This document shows, piece after piece, positions 1 through 6,866 of a DNA stretch of 37,576 bases (the first letter of the stretch is position 1; the number at the start of each line of letters is the position of its first letter). A model generated the notes under the pieces. The model was given only the letters and a program-made list of their open reading frames with translations, was not told where the DNA came from and ran no database searches. The stretch covers positions 1 to 37,576 of the forward strand of contig JALSMT010000077.1 of the NCBI GenBank assembly GCA_026987375.1. The letters are read 5' to 3'. The stretch is from Thermaceae bacterium (GTDB lineage: Bacteria; Deinococcota; Deinococci; Deinococcales; Marinithermaceae). The position numbers and the translations under genes were made by a program.

Positions 1-107
1 ATAGTACGGGCCGATAGGGTGATGGATACCAGCAATCATGCCTGCTATCCCTAACCCTAGTTGGCAAAGCCGCCTTGCTCGGCTAGGATGAAAGAGGTCG
101 CCCGCCG
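1..107. other. Left edge of window, mostly tRNA-Leu promoter
   Basis: Apart from the tRNA-Leu promoter this stretch has no recognisable gene. A minus-strand ATG at 39-37 opens a 13-codon frame running off the left edge (reads MIAGIHHPIGPYY) and could be the first residues of a gene beyond the window, but with no other support. Confidence 0.3.
61..89 (+). promoter_or_regulatory. Promoter of tRNA-Leu
   Basis: A -35 box TTGGCA (61-66) and a -10 box TAGGAT (84-89) are separated by 17 bp and lie 18 bp upstream of the mature tRNA-Leu 5' end. This is the spacing expected for the housekeeping sigma factor and leaves a short 5' leader for RNase P. The match is seen in the sequence; activity is inferred. 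Confidence 0.65.
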
Positions 108-194
108 GCCGGGATGGCGGAATAGGTAGACGCAACGGACTTAAAATCCGTTGGGGGCGACCCCGTGCGGGTTCGAGTCCCGCTCCCGGCACCA
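108..194 (+). tRNA. tRNA-Leu (anticodon UAA)
   Basis: The acceptor arms GCCGGGA (108-114) and TCCCGGC (184-190) pair perfectly and are followed by discriminator A191 and an encoded CCA (192-194). The anticodon stem ACGGA/TCCGT encloses loop CTTAAAA, giving anticodon TAA, which reads UUA/UUG leucine codons. The T arm contains GGTTCGAGTCC, and a long variable arm (class II tRNA) is present, as expected for leucine. The 87-nt length includes CCA. A rho-independent terminator follows immediately, so it is probably transcribed alone. Confidence 0.97.
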
Positions 195-198
195 AACG

Positions 199-223
199 CC
201 CCCGCGCTAGCGGGGGTTTTTTT
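199..223 (+). terminator. Rho-independent terminator after tRNA-Leu
   Basis: A perfect 7-bp stem CCCCCGC (199-205) / GCGGGGG (210-216) with a GCTA loop is followed by seven T residues (217-223). This is a textbook intrinsic terminator placed 4 nt after the tRNA CCA end. Confidence 0.93.
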
Positions 224-253
224 AATTGGCGCCTAGAAAAGCAGCGGTTTAGT

Positions 254-283
254 TTAACAGCCTAGCAGCGCGTGGACTACAAT
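254..283 (+). promoter_or_regulatory. Promoter of polX, leaderless-type
   Basis: TTAACA (254-259) and TACAAT (278-283) are separated by 18 bp. The ATG at 294 lies 10 nt after the -10 box, about where transcription should start, and there is no Shine-Dalgarno sequence. This argues for the ATG at 294 rather than the ATG at 282, which overlaps the -10 box. Confidence 0.6.
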
Positions 284-293
284 GTATTTGGCT

Positions 294-2018
294 ATGAAAA
301 ACGCGGAGATTGCTCGCATTTTCGCCGAGATCGCCGACATGCTGGATTTCCTGGGAGACTCCCCTTTCCGCGTCAGAGCTTACCGCGCGGCGGCTCGCTA
401 CCTGACCGGTCTTGACGAGCCGATTGAGCGTATTGCACAAGGAGGGGAAAAGGCGCTGGACGAACTGCCTTACATCGGCCACGATTTGGCGCAGAAGATA
501 CTCGAATACCTGAGTACGGGCAGGGTGCGTAAGCACGAGGAGCTCAAGAAAAAGGTTCCCGCTGGAGTGCTGCAGATAATGCGAGTCCCTGGCGTTGGCC
601 CCAAGACGGCCAAACTTTTGTATGACGAGTTGGGGATAACAACGCTCGCGGAGCTGCGGGCGGCCTTGAACGATGGCAGGGTTCTGGGCCTTCCGGGATT
701 TGGCGAAAAGAAGGTCGAACGTTTGCGGCATAGCCTAAGACTGGTGGAGGCGGCGGCGAAGCGGCATCCTTTAGGCGAGGTGTTGTGGCAGGCGCGCGAA
801 CTAGTGGCGCGCCTGGAGAGCCTCCCCCAGGTTGAGCACGCCGCGCTTTGCGGATCGGCGCGGCGCTACAAGGAAACCGTCGGCGACCTCGACTTACTGG
901 CCGCCAGCCGGCGTGCGCGCGCTGTTGCAGACGCCTTTGTGCGTTTCCCCGAGGTTGATGAGGTGCTGCTGGCGGGGGCCGGGCGCGCTACCGTATTCCT
1001 AAAAACGGGTTTGCAGGTCGATCTTAAAGTTATCGAGCCCGACTCTTGGGGTTCGGGTTTGCAGTACTTTACCGGCAGCAAGGACCACTCGATTCACCTC
1101 CGCGGCTTGGCTATGGATCGGGGTTTGAAGATCAACGAATATGGTGTCTGGAAAGGCGCGGAGCGCATCGCCGGAGCTAGCGAGGCAGAGGTCTACGGGG
1201 CTTTGGGGCTCCCCTGGATCCCGCCGCCGCTACGCGAAGACCGGGGGGAGATAGAGGCCGCCCAGGAGGGGAGACTACCCCAGTTAGTTTCTTTGCGACA
1301 GGTGCGCGGCGACCTGAAAGTTTTCCCTAAATGGGGCGATAAAGACTCGTTAGCCGATCTGGCCAAGGCGGCTGCTTCGCGAGGGTACGGCTATCTAGCC
1401 GTTGCTGATCGCTCTTCCCTTTGCGCTGCCGGCGAGGCGGGGTTGCAGGAGGCTAAGAAGCTCGTCGCTGAGATCCGGCGCCTCAACGAAAGCAATGATG
1501 GCAAACCCTACCTGCTGTCTGGAGCCGAGGTGGGTATTCTTCCTGATGGACGGCTCGAGTGCCCGGATGAAATACTGGCGCAGCTGGAGGTCGTACTGGT
1601 ATCAGTCCGCAGCCACTACGACTTGGACCGGCAAGCGCAGACAAGGCGTATTTTGCGCGCCTTGGAGAATCCTTACGTACACGTTCTGGCCCGTCCCACG
1701 GCCCGCAAAATTGACGAACGCGCGCCTATTGAGGCAGACTGGGAGCGCATATTTGAGTTTGCCGCACGCTCGGGAAAGGCCGTTGAGATAGACGGTTTTT
1801 ATAGCCACATCGACCTGCCCGACACCCTGGCGCGCCGCGCCGCAGAGCTGGGAGTTACCTTGAGCCTCTCCAGCGGGGCTAAGGCTTTGGACCAGCTACG
1901 CTTCATGGAGCTGGCGCTGGGCACTGCGCAGAGGGCGTGGCTGTCGGCTAAGCAGGTGTTGAACAGTCGCGACCTCAGACAGCTGCGTTCCTGGCTGGCG
2001 CGTGTGAGGGGTCAGTAA
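294..2018 (+). CDS. polX: Family X DNA polymerase with degenerate PHP domain
   Basis: Bacterial PolX fills short gaps during base excision repair; family members usually pair a Pol beta-like core with a C-terminal PHP domain that is a Mn-dependent 3'-5' exonuclease. The 574-residue length is normal for the Thermus/Deinococcus type. The N-terminal helix-hairpin-helix region (about 1-150) and palm are intact: GDLD at 197-200 supplies D198 and D200, and D243 in QVDLK completes the catalytic triad. GSKDHSIHLR (261-270) and GLKINEYGVW (277-286) are conserved polymerase segments. The PHP half (about 335-574) aligns along its length, but the ligand histidines are replaced: K342/F344 for HxH, R373 in ADRSS, R439 in VSVRS, R467 in VLARPT, and G528/K530 for the final DxH. 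Only E412 and possibly D349 remain. I infer an active polymerase without exonuclease. The start at 294 is chosen from the conserved MKNAEIARIF beginning and the promoter spacing. The 3' end overlaps the convergent csaA-like gene by 7 bp. Confidence 0.93.
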   Translation: MKNAEIARIFAEIADMLDFLGDSPFRVRAYRAAARYLTGLDEPIERIAQGGEKALDELPYIGHDLAQKILEYLSTGRVRKHEELKKKVPAGVLQIMRVPGVGPKTAKLLYDELGITTLAELRAALNDGRVLGLPGFGEKKVERLRHSLRLVEAAAKRHPLGEVLWQARELVARLESLPQVEHAALCGSARRYKETVGDLDLLAASRRARAVADAFVRFPEVDEVLLAGAGRATVFLKTGLQVDLKVIEPDSWGSGLQYFTGSKDHSIHLRGLAMDRGLKINEYGVWKGAERIAGASEAEVYGALGLPWIPPPLREDRGEIEAAQEGRLPQLVSLRQVRGDLKVFPKWGDKDSLADLAKAAASRGYGYLAVADRSSLCAAGEAGLQEAKKLVAEIRRLNESNDGKPYLLSGAEVGILPDGRLECPDEILAQLEVVLVSVRSHYDLDRQAQTRRILRALENPYVHVLARPTARKIDERAPIEADWERIFEFAARSGKAVEIDGFYSHIDLPDTLARRAAELGVTLSLSSGAKALDQLRFMELALGTAQRAWLSAKQVLNSRDLRQLRSWLARVRGQ

Positions 2019-2341
2019 ACGCGCCCACCCAACGGTACTTCGCGTTCGGGTTGCAAAAGCACCACCCGCCCTGCGGCGTCGGGAAGACCGAGCACCAGCA
2101 CCTCGGATGAGAATCCGGCTATGCGCCTTGTTCCCAGATTGACGGCGGCGATTACGAGCCTGTCTATCAGGTCTTGGGGCTGGTAGAGGGCGGTGAGCTG
2201 GGCGCTCGAAGTCTTGACGCCCAGCGGGCCAAAATCTATCCAGAGTTTGTAGGCGGGTTTTCTAGCCCTTTCGTTGGTCTCGGCGCGCAGTATTCGTCCC
2301 ACCCGCATGTCTATTTCGTTGAAAGCGTTTATGCCTGCCAT
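2012..2341 (-). CDS. csaA: CsaA-like tRNA-binding (OB-fold) protein
   Basis: This 109-residue protein matches the single-domain tRNA-binding/EMAP-II-like OB fold found in CsaA and at the C terminus of methionyl-tRNA synthetases. Visible hallmarks are the early D-M-R-V-G-R-I (strand 1), the KLWIDFGPLG segment, KTSSAQL, a central VNLGTRRIAGFSSEVLVLG stretch, and the closing LLQPEREVPLGGRVY. CsaA homologues are described as dimeric tRNA-binding or chaperone-like proteins; the physiological role here is unknown. The ATG at 2341 is preceded by GGAAGG with a 6-nt spacer and lies just after the stop of the upstream small gene (TGA at 2346-2344), so the two are translationally coupled. A TTG three bases upstream of that stop was not chosen. 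It is convergent with polX and overlaps its last codons. Confidence 0.88.
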   Translation of the reverse strand: MAGINAFNEIDMRVGRILRAETNERARKPAYKLWIDFGPLGVKTSSAQLTALYQPQDLIDRLVIAAVNLGTRRIAGFSSEVLVLGLPDAAGRVVLLQPEREVPLGGRVY

Positions 2342-2343
2342 CG

Positions 2344-2553
2344 TCAACCTTCCAGTAGCCGGCGCGCTTCCGCAACCGCTTCTTGCAGCAACGCGCCCAA
2401 CCTTTCGTCTTCCAAGTAAACGGCCCTCCCCGCCAGCTTGAGCAGACGACTGGCCGCAACCTCGTTTTCCAAGACCTCGGCGAGCTCGCTCAAAGACTGC
2501 GCGTTCGGTTCTCTGAGAAAGGCTGATATTGACGCCAGTGCTTCCCGGTCCAT
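2344..2553 (-). CDS. Small helical protein upstream of csaA
   Basis: A 69-residue, Glu/Ala/Leu-rich, predicted all-helical protein that I do not recognise. Residues such as ISAFLREPNAQSLSELAEVLE and the C-terminal ALLQEAVAEARRLLEG-like stretch suggest a small helical bundle or coiled coil. It is very likely real: it has a TATACT -10 box at 2570-2565 placed 11 nt before the ATG, and its stop codon is 2 nt from the csaA ATG, whose ribosome-binding site lies in this gene's last codons. It forms a two-gene unit with csaA and is divergent from the 88-residue gene that starts 21 bp away. No function can be assigned. Confidence 0.7.
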   Translation of the reverse strand: MDREALASISAFLREPNAQSLSELAEVLENEVAASRLLKLAGRAVYLEDERLGALLQEAVAEARRLLEG

Positions 2554-2563
2554 AAATACATGG

Positions 2564-2570
2564 TAGTATA
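2564..2570. promoter_or_regulatory. Symmetric bidirectional -10 element
   Basis: The 7-bp sequence TAGTATA reads as TAGTAT on the plus strand (2564-2569), 5 nt before the GTG of the 88-residue gene, and as TATACT on the minus strand (2570-2565), 11 nt before the ATG of the 69-residue gene. Both match the TANNNT consensus, so one element could serve both divergent genes. No strong -35 box was seen on either side. Confidence 0.5.
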
Positions 2571-2574
2571 GCGC

Positions 2575-2841
2575 GTGTTGCAGAAAAAGATAAGTCTAGA
2601 TGACGCCCTGACTAGGAGTATGGACTGGTTGAACTCGCAACTGGTTTCTTTGCTGGAACAACCCCCTTCCAAAGAGCGCGATTCGCAAGTGGCGCTGGCG
2701 CTCCTTGGGCTGTCTCGTGTTGCAAAGGGCAGGGAGTCCGAAAGGTTTTTTATCTCGGGTTATAGCTACGCCCGCACCAGCCGTGACCCGGCTGCCCGCC
2801 GCTTGGCTGAAGAGCGAAGAAGCGCCTTCCCAGACTGGTAG
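2575..2841 (+). CDS. Conserved-looking small protein, function unknown
   Basis: An 88-residue mostly helical, charged protein that I do not recognise. The N-terminal half (ISLDDALTRSMDWLNSQL) looks amphipathic; the C-terminal half is rich in Arg, Ser and Glu. There is no signal peptide, membrane segment or Cys motif. The GTG at 2575 is 5 nt after a TAGTAT box, consistent with a leaderless start; an internal ATG further in would remove the amphipathic N terminus. It stands alone between the divergent csaA unit and the bidirectional terminator at 2873-2900. A lineage-specific housekeeping protein is possible but unproven. Confidence 0.6.
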   Translation: MLQKKISLDDALTRSMDWLNSQLVSLLEQPPSKERDSQVALALLGLSRVAKGRESERFFISGYSYARTSRDPAARRLAEERRSAFPDW

Positions 2842-2872
2842 GGATAAGTTATAGAAATTCCTAGATAAAGAA

Positions 2873-2900
2873 GGCGCGCGAGCTGTTCTCGCGCGCCTTT
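2873..2900. terminator. Bidirectional terminator between the 88-residue gene and tRNA-fMet
   Basis: A perfect 10-bp stem GGCGCGCGAG (2873-2882) / CTCGCGCGCC (2888-2897) with a 5-nt loop is followed by TTTCT on the plus strand and by TTCTTT on the minus strand. It can therefore terminate the plus-strand small gene and the minus-strand tRNA, which are convergent. Confidence 0.88.
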
Positions 2901-2901
2901 C

Positions 2902-2978
<77 letters not shown>

Positions 2979-2990
2979 CCGCCAAAGCTC

Positions 2991-3019
2991 AATGTAGCAA
3001 AACGAGCGATAACTGTCAA
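2991..3019 (-). promoter_or_regulatory. Strong promoter of tRNA-fMet
   Basis: On the minus strand TTGACA (3019-3014) and TACATT (2996-2991) are exactly 17 bp apart and the -10 box ends 12 bp before the tRNA 5' end. This is the best consensus promoter in the window. An 8-bp inverted repeat (3019-3037) abuts the -35 box. Confidence 0.82.
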
Positions 3020-3037
3020 GCAAAGCCGCGCTTTGCT
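3019..3037. repeat. 8-bp inverted repeat beside the tRNA-fMet -35 box
   Basis: AGCAAAGC (3019-3026) and GCTTTGCT (3030-3037) are perfectly complementary with a CGC loop. It shares one base with the TTGACA box of the tRNA promoter, so it could be a regulator site or just a small hairpin in the intergenic region. The remaining stretch to about 3149 shows no gene; a lone TATACT occurs at 3119-3124. Confidence 0.4.
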
Positions 3038-3149
3038 GAGAGGCTGACCGTCCCTAATAAACGGCTAATCCTTGTTTGTTTTTTGATCATCAAAATGCTC
3101 TTGTGTCTGCTAAAGCTGTATACTAACAGGGTGTGATGCCGGCGTTTTC

Positions 3150-3179
3150 TTGTGAAAAGAGCTAATATCTTGATAGAAT
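3150..3179 (+). promoter_or_regulatory. Promoter of the TPR-SPOR-rex-lipoprotein operon
   Basis: TTGTGA (3150-3155) and TAGAAT (3174-3179) are 18 bp apart, giving a short untranslated leader before a clear ribosome-binding site GGGAGG (3199-3204) 9 nt upstream of the ATG at 3214. Unlike most promoters here it makes a leadered mRNA. Confidence 0.6.
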
Positions 3180-3213
3180 AGCCGAGAGAGCCGGTACCGG
3201 GAGGATTCCGTCT

Positions 3214-4716
3214 ATGAAAGCAGTCTTGATTACATTACTAGCTCTGGGGGGATGGCTGCCCGTGGCTTTGGCGCAAACCTCCCAAGTGAAAGATCCTGCA
3301 GCTTTGGAAGCGCAGCTCAAGCAGCATCCGGGAGACCTGCGGACCATGATGGCTCTGGCTAAAGCTTATTTGGAAGCCGCTAGGTATGATGAGGCGGCTC
3401 GGATATATGAAGACGTCATATCGTCCGACTTCGAAAACTTTTCTGCTCACTTTGGCCTGGGCCTTGCCCTCTATCGCAAAGGCGACTTGCGCGGTTCGAT
3501 ATTCGAGTTTGAACAGGCTACCAGGGTAGACCCCAAGAGATTCGAGGGCTGGTATAACCTGGGTGTAGCCTATTCAGACGCCAAGCGCTGGGACGACGCC
3601 GCCGAGGCCTTTTCTAGGGCGCTGGAGCAGGGAAAAGCGCTCAAGCTGGATCCACAGACGCTCAAGCCGGCCTACTTGGGGCTGGCCGCCGCCGAGCGAA
3701 AGCTAGGCAAACCGGACGCCGCCGCAAGCGTTTTACAAAAGGCTGCCAAAGAGCTCGACAGCGACCAGGACGTGCTGTTTTTGCTGGCCGAGAACCTTGT
3801 TCTGGCAGGGCGTCCCAAAGACGCGATCCCTTATCTCTACAAGGTGCTAAGCAAGGACCGCGCTAACGTGGCTGCGGTCGGTTTGCTCGCCGATATTTAC
3901 GTGGGCCAGGGTTTGGTAGAGAGGGCTCTGCACGAGATCGACCGCTCTCTCGCCGAGGCCAAGAGTGATACCGCCAAAGCCAACCTCCTCCTCAAAAAGG
4001 CCCTGATTATCAAGGCGGAGGATGCCAAAGAGGCTTCTCGTCTTTTGCAACAGGCCAGCGCCCTGGATCCGCAGTTGTGGCAAGCTCACTACGACTTAGG
4101 AAGCAACTGGCTAAAGGCTGGAGACGCGCAAAAAGCATTGCGGGCATTCCAGCAGGCCTACAGTGTAAAACCGGACGAGCCTAAAATTCTTGTCGGCTTA
4201 GCCGCAGCTTATCTGCAACTTCGGGATTACAAGCAAGCTTACCGCTACGCCAAGCTGGCTTCTGCGTCTTCCGACAAGACCGTTAGGGGCGATGCTTTGA
4301 TACTCGCCGGTAAAAGCGCTTACCAGCTGGGCAGGTACGGAGAGTCCAGGGCTTTGCTAGTTAAAGCGGTTGATCTAAAACCCCACGACGCCGACGCCTG
4401 GTTGTGGTTGGGGCTTGCATCGTACGCCATGAAAGACTATAAGACCGCCATAGCCGCGCTGGAGAGGTCGGTTAGTGTATCTCCCACCCCGCTGGCCAAG
4501 CTAAACCTGGGCGCCGCCTACCTAGCGGTCAAGCGATTCAGCGACGCCGAGCAGATTTTGACTCAGGTGGTCCTAGAGGACCCGCAGCAAGCGGAAGCCT
4601 GGTACAACTTGGGCTGGGCGCTCAAATCTTTGGCGAGAGACGCCGAGGCTAAGAGGGCTTGGAAGCGCGCCCTGGAGTTAGGTTACGAACCGGCCCGGAG
4701 TTTGATAAAGAACTGA
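3214..4716 (+). CDS. Secreted/periplasmic TPR-repeat protein
   Basis: A 500-residue protein with an N-terminal Sec signal peptide (hydrophobic residues 3-18, likely signal-peptidase cut after VALA at residue 20) followed by about a dozen tetratricopeptide repeats through to the C terminus. Repeats are recognisable by W/Y-x-x-L-G and A-x-x-x-Y/F patterns with P at the repeat boundary, for example around WYNLGVAYSDAKRWDDAAEA and AWYNLGWALKSLARDAEAKRA. TPR solenoids act as protein-protein scaffolds; in the periplasm they commonly support envelope assembly complexes. It heads an operon: the SPOR-domain gene starts 23 nt after its stop, followed by rex and a lipoprotein gene. A structural or envelope-assembly role is inferred from this context; no enzymatic domain is present. 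Confidence 0.88.
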   Translation: MKAVLITLLALGGWLPVALAQTSQVKDPAALEAQLKQHPGDLRTMMALAKAYLEAARYDEAARIYEDVISSDFENFSAHFGLGLALYRKGDLRGSIFEFEQATRVDPKRFEGWYNLGVAYSDAKRWDDAAEAFSRALEQGKALKLDPQTLKPAYLGLAAAERKLGKPDAAASVLQKAAKELDSDQDVLFLLAENLVLAGRPKDAIPYLYKVLSKDRANVAAVGLLADIYVGQGLVERALHEIDRSLAEAKSDTAKANLLLKKALIIKAEDAKEASRLLQQASALDPQLWQAHYDLGSNWLKAGDAQKALRAFQQAYSVKPDEPKILVGLAAAYLQLRDYKQAYRYAKLASASSDKTVRGDALILAGKSAYQLGRYGESRALLVKAVDLKPHDADAWLWLGLASYAMKDYKTAIAALERSVSVSPTPLAKLNLGAAYLAVKRFSDAEQILTQVVLEDPQQAEAWYNLGWALKSLARDAEAKRAWKRALELGYEPARSLIKN

Positions 4717-4739
4717 AGACGTCGCGAGAAGGAGAAGAT

Positions 4740-5615
4740 ATGCGCTGGTTACGGGATAACTGGATAGACGCTCTGATTTTTACTGTTTTCGCTGTTACTG
4801 TAGTGGGCATCGTCCTCTTTTTGACGGGCGTCAACCCGTTTCAGGGCAGGATTGCCAGCCCCCCGCGCAATACCAATGTAACGGGTCGGCCTGCTACTAC
4901 GACGAGCCCGCTTACTACGGGTCAACCACAAAGCAAGCCCGCTGGCGCTTCTGGAAGCCATGCAGAGGGAGGCGCAGGCGCCCAGACTCCATCAGTAACA
5001 GTGGTGCCCCTCTTGCCTGCCACCGGTAATGCTGCAGATGCTTCGGCTGGCGCTAACAAACCTGCCGGGTCTACGCAAGGCAGCTCACCCGCGCATAAAC
5101 CAGCGGCGGGCGCGCGCAAGCCTGCGTCTGCCGCCAAGCCCGCCGGCGCCTCTATTAGCGTACCGGCCGGGCCCGAGAAAGGTGTCTTCAGGGTTTCGGT
5201 AGGGGCGTTCGCCAACCCCGGCAACGCTTTGGCCTTGGCCGAAAAGCTTGAGGCGCGCGGGTTTCCGGTCAGGCTGGAGCCGGTTGGGAAGGTTACGCGC
5301 GTGGCCGTAGGTCCTTTCCCCAGTCGCACTTCTGCAAAGAACGCCGCAGATAAGCTGGCCAACTACCAGCCGCAGATTTACCGGGGCGACACACCGGCGT
5401 TAGAACAGGCGTACCTGCAAGTAGGCGCTTATAAGCAGCTTTCTTCGGCGCGACCGATCGTGGAGAAGTTGAAGGCGGCAGGTATTGGTCCGGTCGTCTT
5501 CTATTACCAAAAGCCTTGGTTGAAGGTTTGGATTGGGCCGCTGGAGCCGTCGCAGATAGCCACTCTGAAAGCGCGACTAAAAGACGCCGGCTTTGAGGCG
5601 GTAGAGGTGCGCTAG
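4740..5615 (+). CDS. Membrane-anchored protein with two SPOR domains
   Basis: A 291-residue bitopic membrane protein. Residues 10-29 form one transmembrane helix, residues 36-145 are a low-complexity Ala/Gly/Pro/Ser/Lys linker typical of a periplasmic spacer, and two tandem SPOR-like units follow (about 148-215, beginning FRVSVGAFANPGNALALAEKL, and about 223-291, beginning AYLQVGAYKQLSSARPIVEKL). SPOR domains bind denuded glycan strands of septal peptidoglycan, so a role in division or envelope maintenance is likely. The ATG at 4740 is chosen over an upstream in-frame ATG inside the preceding gene because GAAGGAG lies 5 nt before it and the upstream extension is translation of the other gene's sequence. 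The stop codon shares one base with the GTG start of rex. Confidence 0.85.
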   Translation: MRWLRDNWIDALIFTVFAVTVVGIVLFLTGVNPFQGRIASPPRNTNVTGRPATTTSPLTTGQPQSKPAGASGSHAEGGAGAQTPSVTVVPLLPATGNAADASAGANKPAGSTQGSSPAHKPAAGARKPASAAKPAGASISVPAGPEKGVFRVSVGAFANPGNALALAEKLEARGFPVRLEPVGKVTRVAVGPFPSRTSAKNAADKLANYQPQIYRGDTPALEQAYLQVGAYKQLSSARPIVEKLKAAGIGPVVFYYQKPWLKVWIGPLEPSQIATLKARLKDAGFEAVEVR

Positions 5616-6256
5616 TGAGCAAGATTCCCGACGCCACCATTACCAGGCTCGTCCACTATCTGCGCGCTTTGGAGCAGATGGAGGCCGAGGGTAAGGTGCG
5701 CACCTCCAGCGAGGAGCTGGCGGCCGCGGCGGCGGTGACTGCTTTTCAGGTCCGCAAGGACTTGGCTTATTTCGGCAGTTACGGTACCCGCGGGGTAGGT
5801 TACACGGTGCCGGTGTTGCGCAGGGAGTTAGCGCAGATACTAGGTATGGGGCGCGACTGGAGGCTGATAATCGTCGGCATGGGCCGCCTGGGTCAGGCTC
5901 TGGCGGATTACTTTGTTGGCTCGCAAATATACTCTCTTGTCGCGGGTTTTGACGTTGACCCCGATAAACTAGGCAAGAAGGCGGGGCAGGTAACCGTGCA
6001 GCACGTTTCAGAGCTCGCAAAGGTGGTCGCAGAGAAGCACGTAGACGTAGCCATCCTTACGGTTCCCGGCGACGTTGCGCAAGAGGTGGCGGAGGCGCTG
6101 GCGGCCGCGGGAATAAAGGGGATATTGAACTTCACCCCGGCAGTTCTTAAGAAGCATCACGGCGTGACCGTAGAAAACGCCGACTTTATGGCTGGACTTT
6201 CTAGGTTGGGTTTCTTTATGATTAACCCAAGGTGGCGAGAGGAGATGATGGGATGA
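5615..6256 (+). CDS. rex: Redox-sensing transcriptional repressor Rex
   Basis: Rex is a homodimeric repressor that senses the NADH/NAD+ ratio and controls respiratory and fermentative genes. The 213-residue length is typical. The N-terminal winged helix (about 1-78) contains AAAVTAFQVRKDLAYFGSYG, the recognition-helix signature, and GTRGVGY. The NAD-binding Rossmann domain starts with IIVGMGRLG (86-93 region; canonical Rex has GxGNLG, here Arg replaces Asn) and continues with VAGFDVDPDKLG and AILTVPGDVAQEVAEAL. The C-terminal helix ends in NPRWREEMMG. The GTG start overlaps the SPOR stop by one base (TAGTG), so it is translationally coupled. Its presence in an envelope operon suggests these genes are co-expressed with redox control, but no Rex operator was searched for computationally. 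Confidence 0.95.
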   Translation: MSKIPDATITRLVHYLRALEQMEAEGKVRTSSEELAAAAAVTAFQVRKDLAYFGSYGTRGVGYTVPVLRRELAQILGMGRDWRLIIVGMGRLGQALADYFVGSQIYSLVAGFDVDPDKLGKKAGQVTVQHVSELAKVVAEKHVDVAILTVPGDVAQEVAEALAAAGIKGILNFTPAVLKKHHGVTVENADFMAGLSRLGFFMINPRWREEMMG

Positions 6257-6828
6257 AAAAGTGGCCATTAGCAAGCCTGTTGACTTTGTTGCTCTTATTG
6301 ACTGCGTGCGGTTTGCAGTTACCCTTTAGTAAACAATATTACCGTGTTAATCTGAGCCCTGACCAGTGGGGCTTTGAGGCTAATGCAGGTACGATAACCG
6401 TGGTTGGTAATCAAGCTCAAGTTTTGTCGGCCCCAGGAGCCCCGGAGGGCGTTCTTGACAGCGTAGAGGTGACTTATTTTGACAACGACGGTAATCCGGT
6501 CGACGTAAACGACCCCGGGTTTATCGCTTCGCTTCCTGTTCCTATACCTGCTGGAGTTTCTTGCGGGCAGACCCCAGCATCTGGCGCAAGCGCAGCCTCT
6601 TGCAACATGGGGGACGCGGGCTGGAAATATGATTGGGCCAGGTCGGAAACCTTTACTTTTAGTATGGACGGGAAGATAGCGGAGAAAATGCTAGACGCCT
6701 CTACGAGTGGCGCGCCGTATTTAAACTGGCGCGCGCACGTAGTTTTTCATGCGCACACCCTGGGTGGTCAGCAGGTTTCCTGGACTCAGGATATCAAGAT
6801 TGTATTCCCGCTCAAGAGTGGCGGCTAA
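6253..6828 (+). CDS. Lipoprotein of unknown function
   Basis: A 191-residue exported lipoprotein. The ATG at 6253 overlaps the rex stop (ATGA) and follows a GAGGAG ribosome-binding site; an upstream in-frame ATG inside rex would put seven charged residues before the signal and was rejected. Residues 1-19 are a lipoprotein signal peptide: Lys-Lys, a long Leu-rich core and the lipobox LTAC with Cys19 as the lipidated residue. The mature part is beta-rich, with VTYFDNDGNPVD and a TFSMDGKIAEKML stretch, and two Cys (SCGQ and SCNM) that could form a disulfide. I recognise no family. It is the last gene of the TPR-SPOR-rex operon and is probably anchored at the envelope. Confidence 0.82.
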   Translation: MKKWPLASLLTLLLLLTACGLQLPFSKQYYRVNLSPDQWGFEANAGTITVVGNQAQVLSAPGAPEGVLDSVEVTYFDNDGNPVDVNDPGFIASLPVPIPAGVSCGQTPASGASAASCNMGDAGWKYDWARSETFTFSMDGKIAEKMLDASTSGAPYLNWRAHVVFHAHTLGGQQVSWTQDIKIVFPLKSGG

Positions 6829-6853
6829 AAAAACAAATACAGGGCGCGCGGAG

Positions 6854-6859
6854 TATACT
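6854..6859 (+). promoter_or_regulatory. -10 box of polyprenyl synthase gene, leaderless-type
   Basis: TATACT at 6854-6859 lies 7 nt before the GTG at 6867, with no Shine-Dalgarno sequence in between. No convincing -35 box is seen 16-18 bp upstream. Confidence 0.6.
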
Positions 6860-6866
6860 TTGAGCG

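Noticed and set aside
282-293. Earlier ATG for polX
   Set aside because: It overlaps the TACAAT -10 box; the conserved N terminus and leaderless spacing favour 294.
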